DNA of 64,000 bases from Chitinophaga ginsengisegetis (GCF_900168065.1 NZ_FUZZ01000006.1:248001-312000), one strand, 5' to 3'. Shown: positions 20,137 through 29,439, counted from the stretch's first letter. The notes: generated by a model from the sequence alone, not told the origin. Program-made: numbers and translations.

Positions 20137-21153
20137 TTATGCCATCTCTGCGATGATTTCGCAGGTTTGTGCAATCATTTCCGGTGTAACATCGAGGTGG
20201 GTGACTATTCTGACCTGTGTTGGAGAAATGGGCATTACGAGGATTCCCTGTTTTTTGAGGTAATCTGCGAAGAGCTGCGGCGTCCAGTCGCCCGTTACTT
20301 CAAAGATGAGGATATTGGTTTCTACGGGGAGCATGTGGCCGGTGAAGGATTTTTCCAGCAGGGCCTGCGCCAGTTGTTTGGCGTGGAGGTGATCTTCTGC
20401 CAGCCGGGCGATATTGTTTTCCATCGCATAGATACCGGTAGCGGCCATGAAGCCGGCTTGCCGGAGGCCGCCGCCGAGTTTTTTACGGATACGCCTGGCG
20501 GCTTTGATAAATGTTTCGCTGCCGAGCAGTACGGAGCCCATCGGGCATCCCATTCCTTTATTAAGGCAAACGGAGATGCTGTCGAACAGTTGTCCGTATG
20601 TTTTGGGATCCTGGCCGGTGGCTACGAGTGCATTGAAGAGGCGTGCGCCATCGAGGTGCAGTGCGAGGCCATGTTGTTTACAGACGTCGCCTATTTTCAC
20701 CATTTCTTCCCAGTCGTAGCAGCATCCGCCGCCGCGGTTGGAGGTATTTTCGAGGCAAACGAGGCTGGTGCGGGCTTTATGCACATCGTCGGGGTTAATG
20801 GCCGCTTCCACCTGGGTGGCGCGGATCATGCCCCGGTCGCCGATGAGGGCGTGTACCTGGGCGCCGGAGTTGAAGGCGATGCCGCCTCCTTCATAAATAT
20901 ATACGTGAGCCAGATTACTGCAAACCACTTCATCCCCCGGCAACGTATGTACTTTAATGGCGATCTGGTTACTCATTGTGCCGGAAGGGCAGTACAAGGC
21001 TGCCGGTTTGCCAAAGTATTCTGCCATCATGGCTTCCAGTTTGTTGATGCTGGGATCTTCACCGAAAACGTCATCACCGGTTTCTGCCTGCAGCATAGCC
21101 TGTAACATGCCAGGGCCGGGACGTGTAAAAGTGTCGCTTCTAAAGTCAATCAT
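20137..21153 (-). CDS. Low-specificity L-threonine aldolase (beta-eliminating lyase family)
   Basis: 338 residues from ATG 21153 (MIDFRSDTFTRPGPGML), the typical start of threonine aldolases. It is a fold-type I PLP enzyme that splits threonine or allo-threonine into glycine and acetaldehyde. Landmarks: GDDVFGEDPSINKLE, LPGDEVVC, HLDGARLFNA and VCLNKGMGCPMGSVLLGS with the PLP lysine in NKG. It lies upstream of valS on the same strand, separated by a hairpin. Confidence 0.93.
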   Translation of the reverse strand: MIDFRSDTFTRPGPGMLQAMLQAETGDDVFGEDPSINKLEAMMAEYFGKPAALYCPSGTMSNQIAIKVHTLPGDEVVCSNLAHVYIYEGGGIAFNSGAQVHALIGDRGMIRATQVEAAINPDDVHKARTSLVCLENTSNRGGGCCYDWEEMVKIGDVCKQHGLALHLDGARLFNALVATGQDPKTYGQLFDSISVCLNKGMGCPMGSVLLGSETFIKAARRIRKKLGGGLRQAGFMAATGIYAMENNIARLAEDHLHAKQLAQALLEKSFTGHMLPVETNILIFEVTGDWTPQLFADYLKKQGILVMPISPTQVRIVTHLDVTPEMIAQTCEIIAEMA

Positions 21154-21481
21154 TTTATTGAAAAATTTGCAACGGCTTAACAATTAAATTAGTTAAGATG
21201 TTAATTTAAATATGATTCTTTATCAATTGTTAAAATTTGTATAAACCAACGCTGTACAGGGACTAAAGCACTATAAAATTCCGTTATAAAACTGTACTTT
21301 GTTATATGGCTGGCAAATATAAGAAGGATTTGGTAGAGTGGTTGGTTAGCACGATCTTTGCAGACTTATTTTGAAACAAAACAATAAAGCGCGGGAAACT
21401 TTGTAAGTTAATAATTTTAAAAGTTCCGAACAAAAAATTTCTTTCGCTGTTATTTATTTATAAACCAATACAATTTTTCAT
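21154..21481. other. Divergent control region before the primary sigma factor gene
   Basis: 328 AT-rich bases with no credible gene. It holds the rpoD promoter described separately (21330-21360) and a leader of about 110 bases. No riboswitch or clear hairpin was seen. Confidence 0.5.
21330..21360 (+). promoter_or_regulatory. Putative promoter for rpoD
   Basis: TTG at 21330-21332, a 20-bp spacer, then GATCTTTG at 21353-21360, one base away from TAnnTTTG. Confidence 0.6.
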
Positions 21482-22339
21482 ATGAGGCAACTTAAAATTG
21501 CCACCCAGATCACCAATCGTGATTCGCAGGCGGTAGAAAAGTACCTGCAGGAAATCTCGAAGATCCCTTTGTTAACACCTGAGGAAGAGACCGTTTTGGC
21601 GCAACGCATTAAAATGGGCGATCAAAAGGCTCTTGAAAGATTGACTACAGGAAACTTACGTTTCGTTGTTTCTGTTGCGAAGCAGTATCAGCACCAGGGC
21701 CTTAGCCTGAGTGATTTGATTAATGAAGGTAATCTCGGCTTGATCAAGGCGGCACAACGTTTCGACGAAACCAAAGGTTTCAAATTTATCTCTTATGCAG
21801 TATGGTGGATTCGCCAATCCATTCTGCAGGCGCTGGCTGAACAGGGTCGTCTTGTTCGTCTTCCGCAAAACAAAATTGGCACCTATAATAAAGCTAACAA
21901 AGCTTACATGGCATTTGAACAGGAAAACGAGCGTGAACCTTCTACCGAGGAACTCGCAGAAATCCTGGAGATGTCTGAATCAGAAATTAACAATATCTTC
22001 CAGAGCAACACCCGCCACATGTCATTGGATGCACCTGTGCACGAGGCAGAAGACGTAGCAATGGGCGACCTGCTGGAAGGTGGAGATATTACTGATGATG
22101 ACGTGATGAGAGATTCACTCCGCGAGGAAATACGCCGGGTATTAAAATCCCTGAGCCCACGCGAAGCTGAAATTGTGAATGCTTATTTTGGTCTGGATGG
22201 TGAAAATGGCGCAACAATCGAACAAATCGGTCAGAAATACGATCTGACTAAAGAAAGAATCAGGCAGATTAAAGAACGTGCTATCAAAAGGCTGCAGAAA
22301 GCCCGCTATAGTGGCGCCCTGAAATCATACCTGGGATAA
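21482..22339 (+). CDS. rpoD: Primary RNA polymerase sigma-70 factor (RpoD/SigA type)
   Basis: 285 residues, the short primary sigma factor of Bacteroidota with no region 1.1. It directs RNA polymerase to housekeeping promoters. Region 1.2 has DSQAVEKYLQEISKIPLLTPEEE; region 2 has NLRFVVSVAKQYQHQGL, LIxEGNLGLIKA and the -10-recognition stretch FKFISYAVWWIRQSI; region 3 has LVRLPQNKIG; region 4 ends with DLTKERIRQIKERAIKRL. It lies alone between its own promoter and a terminator. This is the factor expected to read the TTG/TAnnTTTG promoters seen in this window. Confidence 0.97.
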   Translation: MRQLKIATQITNRDSQAVEKYLQEISKIPLLTPEEETVLAQRIKMGDQKALERLTTGNLRFVVSVAKQYQHQGLSLSDLINEGNLGLIKAAQRFDETKGFKFISYAVWWIRQSILQALAEQGRLVRLPQNKIGTYNKANKAYMAFEQENEREPSTEELAEILEMSESEINNIFQSNTRHMSLDAPVHEAEDVAMGDLLEGGDITDDDVMRDSLREEIRRVLKSLSPREAEIVNAYFGLDGENGATIEQIGQKYDLTKERIRQIKERAIKRLQKARYSGALKSYLG

Positions 22340-22403
22340 AATACCTTTATTCATTGAGTTAACATTAACGAAAGGATAAATCTACTAATCCTCTTTATTC
22401 TAT

Positions 22404-22446
22404 AAGAACACCGGCCTTGTAAATACATGGCCGGTGTTCTTATTTA
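22404..22446 (+). terminator. Rho-independent terminator after rpoD
   Basis: Arms 22404-22416 and 22429-22441 are 13-bp perfect complements with a 12-base loop and T-rich tail. Confidence 0.88.
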
Positions 22447-22471
22447 GTAAACACCCCTTATTTTTGCACTC

Positions 22472-23347
22472 ATGCGTATGCCGCTTTTCTTAATCCTGGT
22501 TACACTGCTCTTTGCCGCCTGCGAGAAAGATGTAAGTGTTAACCTGCCACAACAGGAACCACAACTGGTAGTGGAAGGCAGATTTGAAAATGGGTCCTAT
22601 CCGCTGGTAATTCTCACACACAGCCTTAACTATTTTTCACAGATAGATCCGGCAGTATTAACGAATGCCTTCGTTCACAACGCCACCGTCACCGTTTCTG
22701 ATGGCAGCAAAACCATGACACTAAAGGAACGGGTGATAGATACCGGCAACATGAAGTTCTTTGTATATCTGCCAGACCTCACCCAGCCGGCGAACAACTT
22801 CACCGGAAAAGTGCCGGGCACCTATACCTTACGCATCAACGCTGACAATAAGGCATATGAATCTGTGACAACTATACCGCCGCGCGGAATGCAACTGGAC
22901 TCCATCTGGTGGACATTAGTAACAGTTGATGACTCCACGAAAGCCCGCTTATGGGTGAAGATCACGGATGCTCCCGCATTTGGCAACTATGGAAGGTATT
23001 TTACAAAGCGCAACAGTGAGCCATACTTACCCGGACTGAATTCTGTGGTAGATGACCAGCTGGTGAACGGCACAACATTTGAAATTCCTGTGGACGCCGG
23101 CGTGAATAAAAATCTGAACCCGGATGACAGGCCCGATGAGTTCTTTGAACCAGGGGATACCGTTACCCTGAAGTTTTGTAATATTGACAAAGCAACCTGG
23201 GATTTCTGGCGAACACTGGATTTTGCCTACAACAGTAATGGCAATCCATTTTCATCGCCCACAAAAATACTCGGGAATGTACCCGGCGCATTAGGCTACT
23301 GGGGCGGCTATACAGTAACCTATAAAACAATTATTATTAGCAGGTAA
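22472..23347 (+). CDS. DUF4249 lipoprotein without an adjacent TonB receptor
   Basis: 291 residues. Lipobox LFAAC (Cys17). The start EKDVSVNLPQQEPQLVVEGRFENGSYPLVILTHS matches DUF4249, a family that usually lies directly downstream of a TonB-dependent receptor gene and is thought to be its surface lipoprotein partner. Here the neighbours are rpoD and trxB instead. The family member at 56389 does sit beside its receptor. Confidence 0.88.
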   Translation: MRMPLFLILVTLLFAACEKDVSVNLPQQEPQLVVEGRFENGSYPLVILTHSLNYFSQIDPAVLTNAFVHNATVTVSDGSKTMTLKERVIDTGNMKFFVYLPDLTQPANNFTGKVPGTYTLRINADNKAYESVTTIPPRGMQLDSIWWTLVTVDDSTKARLWVKITDAPAFGNYGRYFTKRNSEPYLPGLNSVVDDQLVNGTTFEIPVDAGVNKNLNPDDRPDEFFEPGDTVTLKFCNIDKATWDFWRTLDFAYNSNGNPFSSPTKILGNVPGALGYWGGYTVTYKTIIISR

Positions 23348-23367
23348 TTATACATACAGCAAACAAA

Positions 23368-24318
23368 ATGGAAAACAAGCAACAAGAGCATGTGCATTTA
23401 TTGATCATCGGTTCCGGCCCCGCCGGTTATACCGCTGCTATTTATGCTGCAAGAGCCAATCTTAAACCAGTACTATACCAGGGCATTCAGCCCGGCGGAC
23501 AATTAACCATCACCACTGAAGTTGAAAACTATCCCGGTTACCCGGAAGGCATTCAGGGTCCGGAAATGATGGTGGATTTTGAAAAACAGGCTGCCCGCAT
23601 GGGGGCCGACATCCGTTATGGTATGGCTACTTCCGTGGATTTCAGTAAACAACCTTATAAAGTAACTATCGACGAAGAGAAGGAAATTACTGCCGATGCG
23701 ATCATTATCGCTACCGGCGCCTCTGCCAAATGGCTGGGACTTCCTTCCGAGCAACGTTTAAATGGTAGCGGCGTAAGTGCCTGCGCTGTTTGCGACGGAT
23801 TCTTCTTCCGTGGTAAAGAAGTGGCTATCGTAGGCGCCGGTGATACCGCTGCTGAAGAAGCGCTTTATCTCTCTAAAATGTGCAGCACCGTGCATATGCT
23901 GGTGCGCCGCCATGAAATGCGTGCTTCTAAAGTGATGCAGGACCGTGTGCTGAAAACTTCCAATATCATTGTATACTGGAATTCTGAAACAGATGAAGTA
24001 CTGGGAGATAAAAAAGTAGAAGCACTGCGTATCCTCAATAACAAAACAGGCGAAAAGAAAGAAATACCTGTAAGCGCGTTCTTCGTAGCGATTGGTCACC
24101 AGCCTAACTCCGGTATCTTTAAAGACTACCTGACACTGGACGACCAGGAATATATTGTTACAGAACCAGGCACCAGCCGTACCAGCGTGGAAGGAGTGTT
24201 TGCCTGCGGCGACGTACAGGATAAAATTTACCGTCAGGCGGTAACTGCCGCCGGCAGCGGATGTATGGCCGCACTGGATGCAGAAAGATACTTATCAGCA
24301 AAAGAACACCACCAATAA
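23368..24318 (+). CDS. trxB: Thioredoxin-disulfide reductase
   Basis: 316 residues. It uses NADPH and FAD to reduce thioredoxin. FAD motif GSGPAGYTAAIYAAR at residues 15-29, redox motif C139-A-V-C142, NADPH motif VGAGDTAAEEALYL, and CGDVQDKIYRQAVTAAGSGCMAA near the end. Starts 20 bp after the DUF4249 gene, so possibly co-transcribed with it. Confidence 0.97.
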   Translation: MENKQQEHVHLLIIGSGPAGYTAAIYAARANLKPVLYQGIQPGGQLTITTEVENYPGYPEGIQGPEMMVDFEKQAARMGADIRYGMATSVDFSKQPYKVTIDEEKEITADAIIIATGASAKWLGLPSEQRLNGSGVSACAVCDGFFFRGKEVAIVGAGDTAAEEALYLSKMCSTVHMLVRRHEMRASKVMQDRVLKTSNIIVYWNSETDEVLGDKKVEALRILNNKTGEKKEIPVSAFFVAIGHQPNSGIFKDYLTLDDQEYIVTEPGTSRTSVEGVFACGDVQDKIYRQAVTAAGSGCMAALDAERYLSAKEHHQ

Positions 24319-24335
24319 TAAACAAGGTAATGAGT

Positions 24336-24372
24336 AATGGATTTACAGGGAAATCATTCCTGTAAATCCATT
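24336..24372 (+). terminator. Hairpin after trxB
   Basis: Arms 24336-24349 and 24359-24372 form a 14-bp perfect stem with a 9-base loop. The following bases are only moderately T-rich. Confidence 0.7.
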
Positions 24373-24396
24373 ATTTGTTATCCGTAATTTCCTTTT

Positions 24397-24747
24397 ATGC
24401 TTACTATCGCCCTCGAACAGGCTACCTTCTACGCTTACCACGGCTTATACCCGGAAGAAACCATCATCGGTAATCACTTTGTACTGGATGTGGCAGTTCG
24501 TATACCCGGTACCGTGCCCGTAGATGATTTGTCTGAAACGGTTAACTACCAGGGCATCTATGAAATAGCAAAGGCCGTGATGGCCGTTCCGCGCCCTTTA
24601 CTGGAAGAAGTGGTGTATGAATTAACCGATGCACTCAAGCAACGGTATCCCGGTATCCAGCACAGTACTGTGACCCTCCGCAAAATGAATCCGCCTATGG
24701 GCGCTACTGTCCGCAACTCACTTGTTTCTTTGGAGAAGGACTACTAA
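24397..24747 (+). CDS. folB: Dihydroneopterin aldolase
   Basis: 116 residues, the usual length. It cleaves 7,8-dihydroneopterin in folate synthesis. Landmarks: FYAYHGLYPEET (with the conserved Tyr-His-Gly), LSETVNYQGIYEIAKAVM and the LRKMNPPMGATV end. It follows trxB after an 78-bp gap that holds a hairpin. Confidence 0.94.
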   Translation: MLTIALEQATFYAYHGLYPEETIIGNHFVLDVAVRIPGTVPVDDLSETVNYQGIYEIAKAVMAVPRPLLEEVVYELTDALKQRYPGIQHSTVTLRKMNPPMGATVRNSLVSLEKDY

Positions 24748-24836
24748 GGCACTATTTTTTGGGATATGTATGATGTTTCCGTAAATTTATAGCTATAAGT
24801 TAATCAACAAATTCTTACGCTGTAAAAACCTGTCCT

Positions 24837-25592
24837 ATGTTGAAACGGATCATGGCAGTTTGCTTTTTATTATCAGCGGTACTGTATGTACAGGCCCAGA
24901 GTGCCAGTGAAATGGTAGCAGAAGCCAGGCAGCTGGAGAAACAGATGAAAGAAAGCGAAGCATTTGAAAAAGATAAGGAAATCCTCAAAATACAGCCTTC
25001 CGAACTGGACGCATTGAACCAGGCCAGCCAATTATGTTCCCGCATCGGCAACCGGCAGAAAAGCAAAGATGATAAGATCAGTTATTTCAATCTCGCTAAA
25101 AGCTATGCGGAGCAAGCGCTTAAAGTAAATCCGAACAGCCCGGAATCCAATTTGTCGATGGCTATTGCAATGGGCCGCATGGCGCTGATTTCCGGTGCAA
25201 AAGATAAAGTAGCCGCTTCCAAAGAAGTGAAGAAATATGCAGAACTGTCTATCAAGTTCAACCCCTCCCTGGCGCAGGGCTATCATGTTTTAGGTAAATG
25301 GAACTACGAAGTGGCCAACCTGAATGCCTTTGAAAGAGGCGCGGCAAAAATGCTCTTTGGCGGTTTACCGGATGGTTCGCTGGCCAATGCTATCAGCAAC
25401 TATGAAAAGTGCCGGCAGCTGGATCCTGCTTTTATCCTCAACTACTACGAACTGGCCCGTGCCTACAAAGCAGACGATCAGCAGGAAAAGGCTATAGAAG
25501 TATTAAAGAAAGCGCTGACGCTTCGCAGCATCACCCAGGATGACGCCAGCATCAAAGCGGATTGTAAGAAAATGCTGGATGATCTGCAATAA
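24837..25592 (+). CDS. Exported tetratricopeptide-repeat protein
   Basis: 251 residues. Signal peptide MLKRIMAVCFLLSAVLYVQAQ. The rest is alpha-helical with TPR-like repeats (LAKSYAEQALKVNPNSPESNLSMA, YYELARAYKADDQQEKAIEVLKKAL). Resembles the RMD1/regulator-of-microtubule-dynamics-like TPR proteins seen in Bacteroidota, but the specific role is unknown. Probably periplasmic scaffold. Confidence 0.75.
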   Translation: MLKRIMAVCFLLSAVLYVQAQSASEMVAEARQLEKQMKESEAFEKDKEILKIQPSELDALNQASQLCSRIGNRQKSKDDKISYFNLAKSYAEQALKVNPNSPESNLSMAIAMGRMALISGAKDKVAASKEVKKYAELSIKFNPSLAQGYHVLGKWNYEVANLNAFERGAAKMLFGGLPDGSLANAISNYEKCRQLDPAFILNYYELARAYKADDQQEKAIEVLKKALTLRSITQDDASIKADCKKMLDDLQ

Positions 25593-25600
25593 AGAAGAAG

Positions 25601-26932
25601 CTATATTTCTTTCCCTTTCCACCTGCCGCTGCGCAGGTACCAGTAACTTATTCCGAAAATAATGATCCAGTAGATAAAATCTGCTCCCCACGCCCAGTGC
25701 AGCTCACTGCGCATTCTTTCAATCACAATATCGCAATACACCAGGTAGCCGATAACGGCGATAATTTCCGTTACCAGGTTAATTCGCGTATTGCCGGTAC
25801 CCACCACGCCACTCATCACCACCGCTGCTATCGCCATCAGGATGGTGCTCAGCGTTATGACCCGGATAGAGGGGATGGCCATCGTAATCAGATCGGCACT
25901 GTTGGTGTAGATGTGCAATAACGTATAGGGGAAGAGGTTAACCACCACACACATGGCAATGGCGCATCCTGCGCTGAGCCCCACAATTTTCCGGATGATG
26001 GGAAAAACCTGTTCGGGCCGTCCCTGCCCGATGATATTGCTCACCATTGTATTACAGGCGGCAGCCAGCGCCCAGGTGAAAATACCAAAGAAGCCAAAAA
26101 TGCTGCGGAGCATATTGGATACGGCGAGTGGCCGTTCGCCCAGGTGCTCAATGAAAATAAAGAATACAAACCACCCGCCGATGCTGAACAGGAACTGTAC
26201 AATCAGTGGTGCGGATACATTGAGGATGTTGCGGACAATGCTCCAGTTGAGCCGCAGATAGCTGAACAGGCTGTATTGCAGGTGATAACGCTTCAGAAAC
26301 AGGATGCTGAAAGCGACCCCGCAACCGGTAACCTCGGCAATCACGGAGGCCGTGGCGGCGCCGTTGAGTCCCATAGCCGGGAAACCCAGTTTACCAAAGA
26401 TGAGTGTGTAGTCAAAGAAGATGTTCATCATTTCCTGGAAGAGGGAGGTAACTGCCAGTACTTTGGAATGTCCGCTGCCGATATAAAAGGCATTGGCCAT
26501 ATTCAGCATCATGAGAAAAGGAAGTCCCCATATACGGATACGGATAAACGAAACGGCTGCAGCAATGATGTGGTTATCGTGCAGGCTTTTGGAAAAGAAC
26601 CAGGGCGCTGCCAGCAGGGTAAGCAAAATGGCGAGCCCGGAGAAAAAAAGCCCTACCTGTATGCCATTGGAAAACAGCTGCCCGATGCCGGAGAACTGCT
26701 GCTGGCCGGCCCTGCGGGCGATGAGTACCTGCATGCCGTTGTTCAGGCCGTAGGCTATCATGTACATCACCAGGTAATAGATCCCGGCGATCCCGTTGGC
26801 AGCCAGTTCAAATTCACCCAGTCGCCCTACGAAGGCAGTGTTGGTAATGTGATTGATCTGCGGAATGATGAGCGCCAGGCATATAGGTCCTGCTATTTTG
26901 ATAATTTGCCGGGTGGTGACTTCCAGTTGCAT
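25601..26932 (-). CDS. MATE family efflux transporter
   Basis: 443 residues with about 12 transmembrane helices, matching the MATE family of multidrug and toxin exporters driven by Na+ or H+. It starts with the typical pattern of a polar start then IAGPICLALIIPQINHITNTAFVGRLGEFELAANGIAG read in parts, and has the second-half repeat LAVSNMLRSIFGFFGIFTWALAAACNTMVSN. Substrate unknown. It converges with the TPR gene with 8 bp between. Confidence 0.92.
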   Translation of the reverse strand: MQLEVTTRQIIKIAGPICLALIIPQINHITNTAFVGRLGEFELAANGIAGIYYLVMYMIAYGLNNGMQVLIARRAGQQQFSGIGQLFSNGIQVGLFFSGLAILLTLLAAPWFFSKSLHDNHIIAAAVSFIRIRIWGLPFLMMLNMANAFYIGSGHSKVLAVTSLFQEMMNIFFDYTLIFGKLGFPAMGLNGAATASVIAEVTGCGVAFSILFLKRYHLQYSLFSYLRLNWSIVRNILNVSAPLIVQFLFSIGGWFVFFIFIEHLGERPLAVSNMLRSIFGFFGIFTWALAAACNTMVSNIIGQGRPEQVFPIIRKIVGLSAGCAIAMCVVVNLFPYTLLHIYTNSADLITMAIPSIRVITLSTILMAIAAVVMSGVVGTGNTRINLVTEIIAVIGYLVYCDIVIERMRSELHWAWGADFIYWIIIFGISYWYLRSGRWKGKEI

Positions 26933-26961
26933 GAATCTTTAGCTGATTGTGGGTATAGGGA

Positions 26962-26969
26962 CAAAGATA
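26962..26969 (-). promoter_or_regulatory. Putative -7 element (TATCTTTG) for the MATE gene
   Basis: Fits TAnnTTTG on the minus strand, 30 bp upstream of the ATG at 26932. No TTG at the expected -33 position. Confidence 0.5.
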
Positions 26970-27066
26970 TAGCTATCTGCTGATCATCTCCCTTATATAA
27001 AACAACAAAACGCCCTCACCAATTAACTAAAAAGAGTATTATTGTAATTCATTTGAAAGGTTAAAT

Positions 27067-27942
27067 ATGCCCGTGGCTTATAACATCCATCCTGCATTTA
27101 CAGTAGACGATGAAACCCTGCTGGAAACTGATCTCACTGCCTGTAATTTACTGGTACTGGTAGGAAGCGGAACATTCAGCTATGTAGTGTTTGATCCGGT
27201 TGCGAAGAAATTCCTGGCGTTGAAGTCCTATCATTTTACCCCCCGGAAGCTGGCCCTGGCCGATCTGGAGATGATAGAACAGGTATTTGACACCGACAAA
27301 CTGTTGTTTACTGCCTTTAAATCTATATTGCTGGCTTTTAACACCGGCGGAGGTGTGCTGGTACCGCATACGTACTATACACCCGCTCTGAAGAAAGATT
27401 TTCTGCACCTGGGGGCGCCGGAGAAAATACAGGAAGCGATCCTGTCGGATTTACTGCCGTCCCTGCCGATGGTGAATGTTTACAGCGTGGATAAAGACCT
27501 GCTTGGTTTTTTACGCAAGGAATTTTCCACGGACCTGGTGATACATGCCAATTCGGCCCTGCTGCAATCCTACCCGATGGACCTGGATTTCCAGGCAAAG
27601 GATGGAGTGGCTTTTGTGGAAGTGGACCAGCACAGGTTTACAATGACCATTTATGCCGGTGGCAAGCTCCTGATTCAACAGGAAGGCGATTACCAGACCG
27701 GGCTGGATGTGGTGTATACCCTGGTAAACCTGCTTCGTCAGCTGGAGCTGAATGAGCAGCTGGTGAAGGTAAAGCTGGGAGGAGTAGTGGCTACAGACGC
27801 TGGTGTATATCAGGAGATGTACAAATTTATACCACATCTGGAATGGATACAACGAATCCCGGGTTTCAGCTACATTACAAAAATGCAGGAAATACCGGGC
27901 TATTATTTTCATAACTTATATGCGTTAGCGCTATGCGTATAA
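27067..27942 (+). CDS. DUF3822 family protein
   Basis: 291 residues, no signal peptide or membrane segment. Fits DUF3822, a Bacteroidota family with an actin/ASKHA-like appearance: SYVVFDPVAKKFLALKSYHF, FVEVDQHRFTMTIYAGGKLLIQQEGDY, and GGVVATDAGVYQEMYKFIP. Function unknown. Its last 10 bases overlap the start of rsmD, indicating tight translational coupling with a ribosomal RNA methyltransferase and, further on, coaD. Confidence 0.82.
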   Translation: MPVAYNIHPAFTVDDETLLETDLTACNLLVLVGSGTFSYVVFDPVAKKFLALKSYHFTPRKLALADLEMIEQVFDTDKLLFTAFKSILLAFNTGGGVLVPHTYYTPALKKDFLHLGAPEKIQEAILSDLLPSLPMVNVYSVDKDLLGFLRKEFSTDLVIHANSALLQSYPMDLDFQAKDGVAFVEVDQHRFTMTIYAGGKLLIQQEGDYQTGLDVVYTLVNLLRQLELNEQLVKVKLGGVVATDAGVYQEMYKFIPHLEWIQRIPGFSYITKMQEIPGYYFHNLYALALCV

Positions 27943-28490
27943 TCGGAGGAACGAGTGGGGGACGAAAGATACAACCGCCTGCAAAAATGCCGCATACCCG
28001 GCCTACTACAGATATTGCAAAAGGAGGGTTGTTTAATATCATTGAAAACAACCTGGATATTCCATCTTTAAAAACACTTGATATTTTTGGCGGCACCGGC
28101 AGTATCAGCTTTGAGCTGGCTTCCAGGGGCGCAACCGACATGACTGTTGTGGAGAAAGACCCGGCAATGGCTGCTTTTATCAGTAAAACTGCTTTGTCGC
28201 TGGGCATTGAAAACCTGAAAACGGTAAAAATGGATGTTTTCAAATACCTCCAGCAATGCACGGAGAAATTTGACTTCATTTTTGCCGATCCGCCATATAT
28301 GATGGAAACACTGGATCAGCTACCGGTACTGGTATTTGAAAAAGAGTTGCTGAACCCGGAAGGCTGGCTGGTGGTGGAACATACGCAGCATAAGAAGTTC
28401 CAGGATTATTCTTACTACCGTTCTGAAAGGAACTATGGCGCAACCGTGTTCTCCATATTTATTAACCGGGAGGAATTAAAACGTTTATAA
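27933..28490 (+). CDS. rsmD: 16S rRNA (guanine(966)-N(2))-methyltransferase RsmD
   Basis: 185 residues. N-terminus MRIIGGTSGGRKIQPPA, SAM-binding LDIFGGTGSISFELASRGA and catalytic FADPPY are all present. It methylates G966 of 16S rRNA late in small-subunit assembly. Overlaps the DUF3822 gene by 10 bp and is followed after 15 bp by coaD, an arrangement common in many bacteria (rsmD-coaD). Confidence 0.95.
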   Translation: MRIIGGTSGGRKIQPPAKMPHTRPTTDIAKGGLFNIIENNLDIPSLKTLDIFGGTGSISFELASRGATDMTVVEKDPAMAAFISKTALSLGIENLKTVKMDVFKYLQQCTEKFDFIFADPPYMMETLDQLPVLVFEKELLNPEGWLVVEHTQHKKFQDYSYYRSERNYGATVFSIFINREELKRL

Positions 28491-28505
28491 ATCAATCGCA
28501 CCCTT

Positions 28506-28982
28506 ATGAGGACTTGTTTATTCCCGGGTACATTTGACCCAATTACGCTGGGACATACGGATGTAATTAACCGTGGGCTTGATCTGTTTGACCGCCTTGT
28601 GATTGGCATCGGGGTTAACAGCAGTAAAACCCCTATGTTTGCACTGGAAGAGCGGATGAGCTGGATCAGGGAGATCTATAAAGATGATCCGCGGGTAGAA
28701 GTGGCTTCTTACTCAGGACTGACCATTGATTTCTGCAAGCAGTTAGACGCCCGTTTTATTTTGCGGGGGATCCGTTACGTGAGCGATTTTGAATATGAAA
28801 AGGCCATTGCAGATGTGAACCGTACGGTGGCGCCGGGCATTGAAACCATCTTTTTAACCACTGTTCCACAGTATTCCAGTATTGCATCAACCCTGGTGAG
28901 GGATATTTATAAATATGGAGGAGATGTGTCGCCTTTCCTGCCGGCGGCAGTGCTGGAAGGCATCAAACGCACGAAGAAATAA
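28506..28982 (+). CDS. coaD: Phosphopantetheine adenylyltransferase
   Basis: 158 residues, the standard size. It makes dephospho-CoA from 4'-phosphopantetheine and ATP. Nucleotidyltransferase motif FPGTFDPITLGHTD (TxGH) at the start, ILRGIRYVSDFEYE and the second ATP-binding motif YSSIASTLVRDI (ISSS/TxxR-like) are visible. Next enzyme coaE is elsewhere in this window (6460). Confidence 0.97.
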   Translation: MRTCLFPGTFDPITLGHTDVINRGLDLFDRLVIGIGVNSSKTPMFALEERMSWIREIYKDDPRVEVASYSGLTIDFCKQLDARFILRGIRYVSDFEYEKAIADVNRTVAPGIETIFLTTVPQYSSIASTLVRDIYKYGGDVSPFLPAAVLEGIKRTKK

Positions 28983-29000
28983 TTTTATAAAGCAGATAAT

Positions 29001-29432
29001 ATGAAAACGATCTGGCACAATACTAAGATTTCACTGGACGATTTGAATGAAATGGGAGGCTCCACTATGGCTACCTGTTTGGGCATGGAGTTTACGGAAA
29101 TTGGTCCGGACTATCTTAAAATGATGATGCCGGTAGATCACAGGACTATACAACCCTATGGGTTACTGCATGGCGGCGCATCTGCGGCGCTGGCGGAAAC
29201 GGTGGGCAGTATGGCATCCGGACTGATCATAGATCCTGAGAAGCAGATCTGTGTAGGGATGGAAATCAATGCTAACCATATAAGGGGGGTGAAAGAAGGC
29301 TATGTGCATGCGTGTGCGCGGCCATTGCATATCGGAAGCACCAGTCATGTGTGGGACATCCGCATTACCGATGATCACCATAAGCTGGTATGTGTAAGCC
29401 GGCTTACCGTAGCCATACTGGCTAAACGATAA
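29001..29432 (+). CDS. Hotdog-fold thioesterase (PaaI/EntH/MenI type)
   Basis: 143 residues. The hotdog motif LLHGGASAALAETVGSMAS, with the catalytic Glu after HGG, is the PaaI-type signature. Close relatives act on 1,4-dihydroxy-2-naphthoyl-CoA (menaquinone pathway), enterobactin intermediates or phenylacetyl-CoA; no menaquinone genes flank it, so the substrate is open. Last gene of the DUF3822-rsmD-coaD operon, 18 bp after coaD. Confidence 0.88.
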   Translation: MKTIWHNTKISLDDLNEMGGSTMATCLGMEFTEIGPDYLKMMMPVDHRTIQPYGLLHGGASAALAETVGSMASGLIIDPEKQICVGMEINANHIRGVKEGYVHACARPLHIGSTSHVWDIRITDDHHKLVCVSRLTVAILAKR

Positions 29433-29439
29433 AGGAATG

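Noticed and set aside
20125-21105. Long frame antisense to the threonine aldolase gene
   Set aside because: Shadow of a well-supported enzyme gene.
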